Part shown: positions 62,932-64,000 of the stretch, in pieces | Position numbering within the stretch: the first letter of the stretch is position 1 | Layout of the letters: each line of letters opens with the position of its first letter | NCBI RefSeq assembly: GCF_026410925.1 | Contig: NZ_CP112972.1 | Location: 1-64,000 of the forward strand | Reading direction: 5' to 3' | DNA: 64,000 nucleotides | Source of the DNA: Halovenus salina | Lineage (GTDB): Archaea; Halobacteriota; Halobacteria; Halobacteriales; Haloarculaceae | Program-made: the position numbers and the translations under genes | The notes under the pieces: generated by a model | What the model was told of the DNA's origin: nothing | Seen by the model: the letters and a program-made list of their open reading frames with translations, nothing else | Database searches by the model: none

Positions 62932-64000
62932 CTACTGCGAGTTCCAGTGCTCGCGCAGGACATCGTACGACTGCTTGTACCGCTCCTGATACTCGGGGCG
63001 GTTCCAGGACTCCCAGGAGTAGTCGACCGACTGTACGGTCGACCCATTGAGACCCGGAATCTGGTGTGTCACGTTCGTCGCCCCCTCAGAGGTGACCGCT
63101 CGGCCGTCGTCATCCGGCTCGAAGGTCAGCGCACTGACCGTCAGCGAGTCGAACGGAACAGCGTCAAGCCCGGCCTCCCACTCGGTTGCCAGCCGCTGTT
63201 TTGTCGACGGGTCGGCGACGTTGAGCAGTATCCACGGGAGCCGCCCCTCGATGACGTTCTGACTCCTGTCCACGTGGACATCAGTGAGTGAGTCGTAGTC
63301 CGATGCAGCCGGATTTCCGTTTCCGTACCGCAGTATCCCTGTTTCGACAGCGTCGAATGGAACCTCTTTCCCGTTGGCGGGGACAGTGTAACCCCGGTTA
63401 ATCGTCTCTCGAACGGGAACGAAGCCGGCACTTCCGTCGCGGTACGAATCGAGTGGTAAGTCAGCCACCCCACCGAACTCCCGAGCGAAAGCGTCATATC
63501 TGGAATCGACGAGCAAGCGGGAGTTCTCGGGTCCTGCGAGGTGGACGACGAAATCCGCCTGTGCATCAGCGCCGACGCCGAGTGGTAACGCCGTCGTGCG
63601 CCCGGTCAGTCCGACCGTCAACATCACAGTTATATCCTGCCAGTCGACCGACGCCGAGTCCCCGAGAGAAAGGCGATACCGTAACCCTTCGAAGTCGTGC
63701 GTAATAGCCAATTTCGTGAGCGTTTTCGATGCTGCCGGTCGGGAAGTGTCTGCTGGCTGTACCGTACGCGCGTCGGACCAGTCGCCGCTTCCGTCGAGTG
63801 GTGGACGCTCTACCGGGTCGAAAGCGAGCAACCCAAAGCGCTGTTCGGGCGTTTCGACGTTCGACCAGTGTGGCCGACGCCCAGGAACCGACCGCGAGGC
63901 GAGGTTCCAGGTCCGCTTGAACCACTCGTTTTGCCAGCTGAAGAGGATTCCACCAGCCGTATCCGCGTGCTCGATATCCTCGAACATCGCGGCGACGATT
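62932..64000 (-). CDS. C-terminal part of a large protein, cut by window end
   Basis: At least 356 residues; the frame stays open through the last base of the window, so the first Met in view (63987) is probably internal. The visible start contains GGILFSWQNEWFKRTWNL and WSNVETPEQRFGLLAFDP. This resembles the end of TIM-barrel glycosidase-like modules that carry a GG-x-F-E-W-x-D-E-W-W-K motif. A beta-rich domain follows to the end (SYDVLREHWNSQ). There is no membrane segment in the visible part. I infer a carbohydrate-related protein but cannot name it. Confidence 0.55.
   Translation of the reverse strand, partial: IVAAMFEDIEHADTAGGILFSWQNEWFKRTWNLASRSVPGRRPHWSNVETPEQRFGLLAFDPVERPPLDGSGDWSDARTVQPADTSRPAASKTLTKLAITHDFEGLRYRLSLGDSASVDWQDITVMLTVGLTGRTTALPLGVGADAQADFVVHLAGPENSRLLVDSRYDAFAREFGGVADLPLDSYRDGSAGFVPVRETINRGYTVPANGKEVPFDAVETGILRYGNGNPAASDYDSLTDVHVDRSQNVIEGRLPWILLNVADPSTKQRLATEWEAGLDAVPFDSLTVSALTFEPDDDGRAVTSEGATNVTHQIPGLNGSTVQSVDYSWESWNRPEYQERYKQSYDVLREHWNSQ

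Overview
The window is a stretch of haloarchaeal (class Halobacteria) chromosome. Proteins are strongly acidic, coding GC is high, and many start codons sit about 27-30 nt downstream of a TATA-like box, which suggests leaderless transcripts. Archaeal marker genes are present: aCPSF1, GatE, glycerol-1-phosphate dehydrogenase, a Kae1-Bud32 fusion, RadB and the archaeal S10/spc/alpha-type ribosomal operon. I cannot name the genus with confidence; a Haloarculaceae-like organism is plausible.

Layout. 1-2.6 kb: the 3' part of aCPSF1, a riboflavin-pathway reductase gene (arfC) broken by three frame changes, and a small acidic protein. 2.6-7.5 kb: an accessory island with an intact IS66-family element, a PD-(D/E)XK (DUF91/NucS-like) nuclease, a non-coding stretch, a 49-codon gene, and a tyrosine recombinase lying against the 3' end of tRNA-Gly(GCC). 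7.7-9.7 kb: an ABC exporter. 9.8-24.2 kb: one long operon of a SPOUT RNA methyltransferase, 22 ribosomal proteins (uL3 to uL15), RNase P protein Rnp1 and secY. Nearly every junction overlaps by 1 or 4 nt. secY carries a single-base frameshift in this sequence.

24.3-34.0 kb: an Asp-box propeller protein, hemL, a second propeller-like protein, prs, a class III CoA-transferase, the menaquinone genes menA-menC-menE, and mptE. 34.3-46.6 kb: a TrmJ-like methyltransferase, two membrane proteins, gatE, a degenerate Nudix-like protein, egsA, a UspA-like protein, Kae1-Bud32, a DUF2298 membrane protein, a small DUF5808-like protein, an ITPase and a PIN-like protein. 46.7-56.3 kb: a TrkA-type regulator, uridine phosphorylase, DUF63, deoC, a tRNA methylthiotransferase, a 7TM histidine kinase, a CDF transporter, an S66 peptidase and a trans-sulfuration enzyme.

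56.5-64 kb: RNase P RNA, radB, phoU, an SRPBCC protein, glutamate dehydrogenase next to a CitE-like lyase, a serine hydrolase, a structured intergenic region, a Tat lipoprotein, and a protein cut by the window end. Most of the window is core housekeeping. The unusual material is the island at 2.6-7.5 kb, the frameshifts, a doubled HhH extension on eL32, a MenE without its usual C-terminal lysine, and the hairpin-rich gap at 61.9-62.2 kb. I found no CRISPR array and no multi-gene defence system that I could call novel with confidence.
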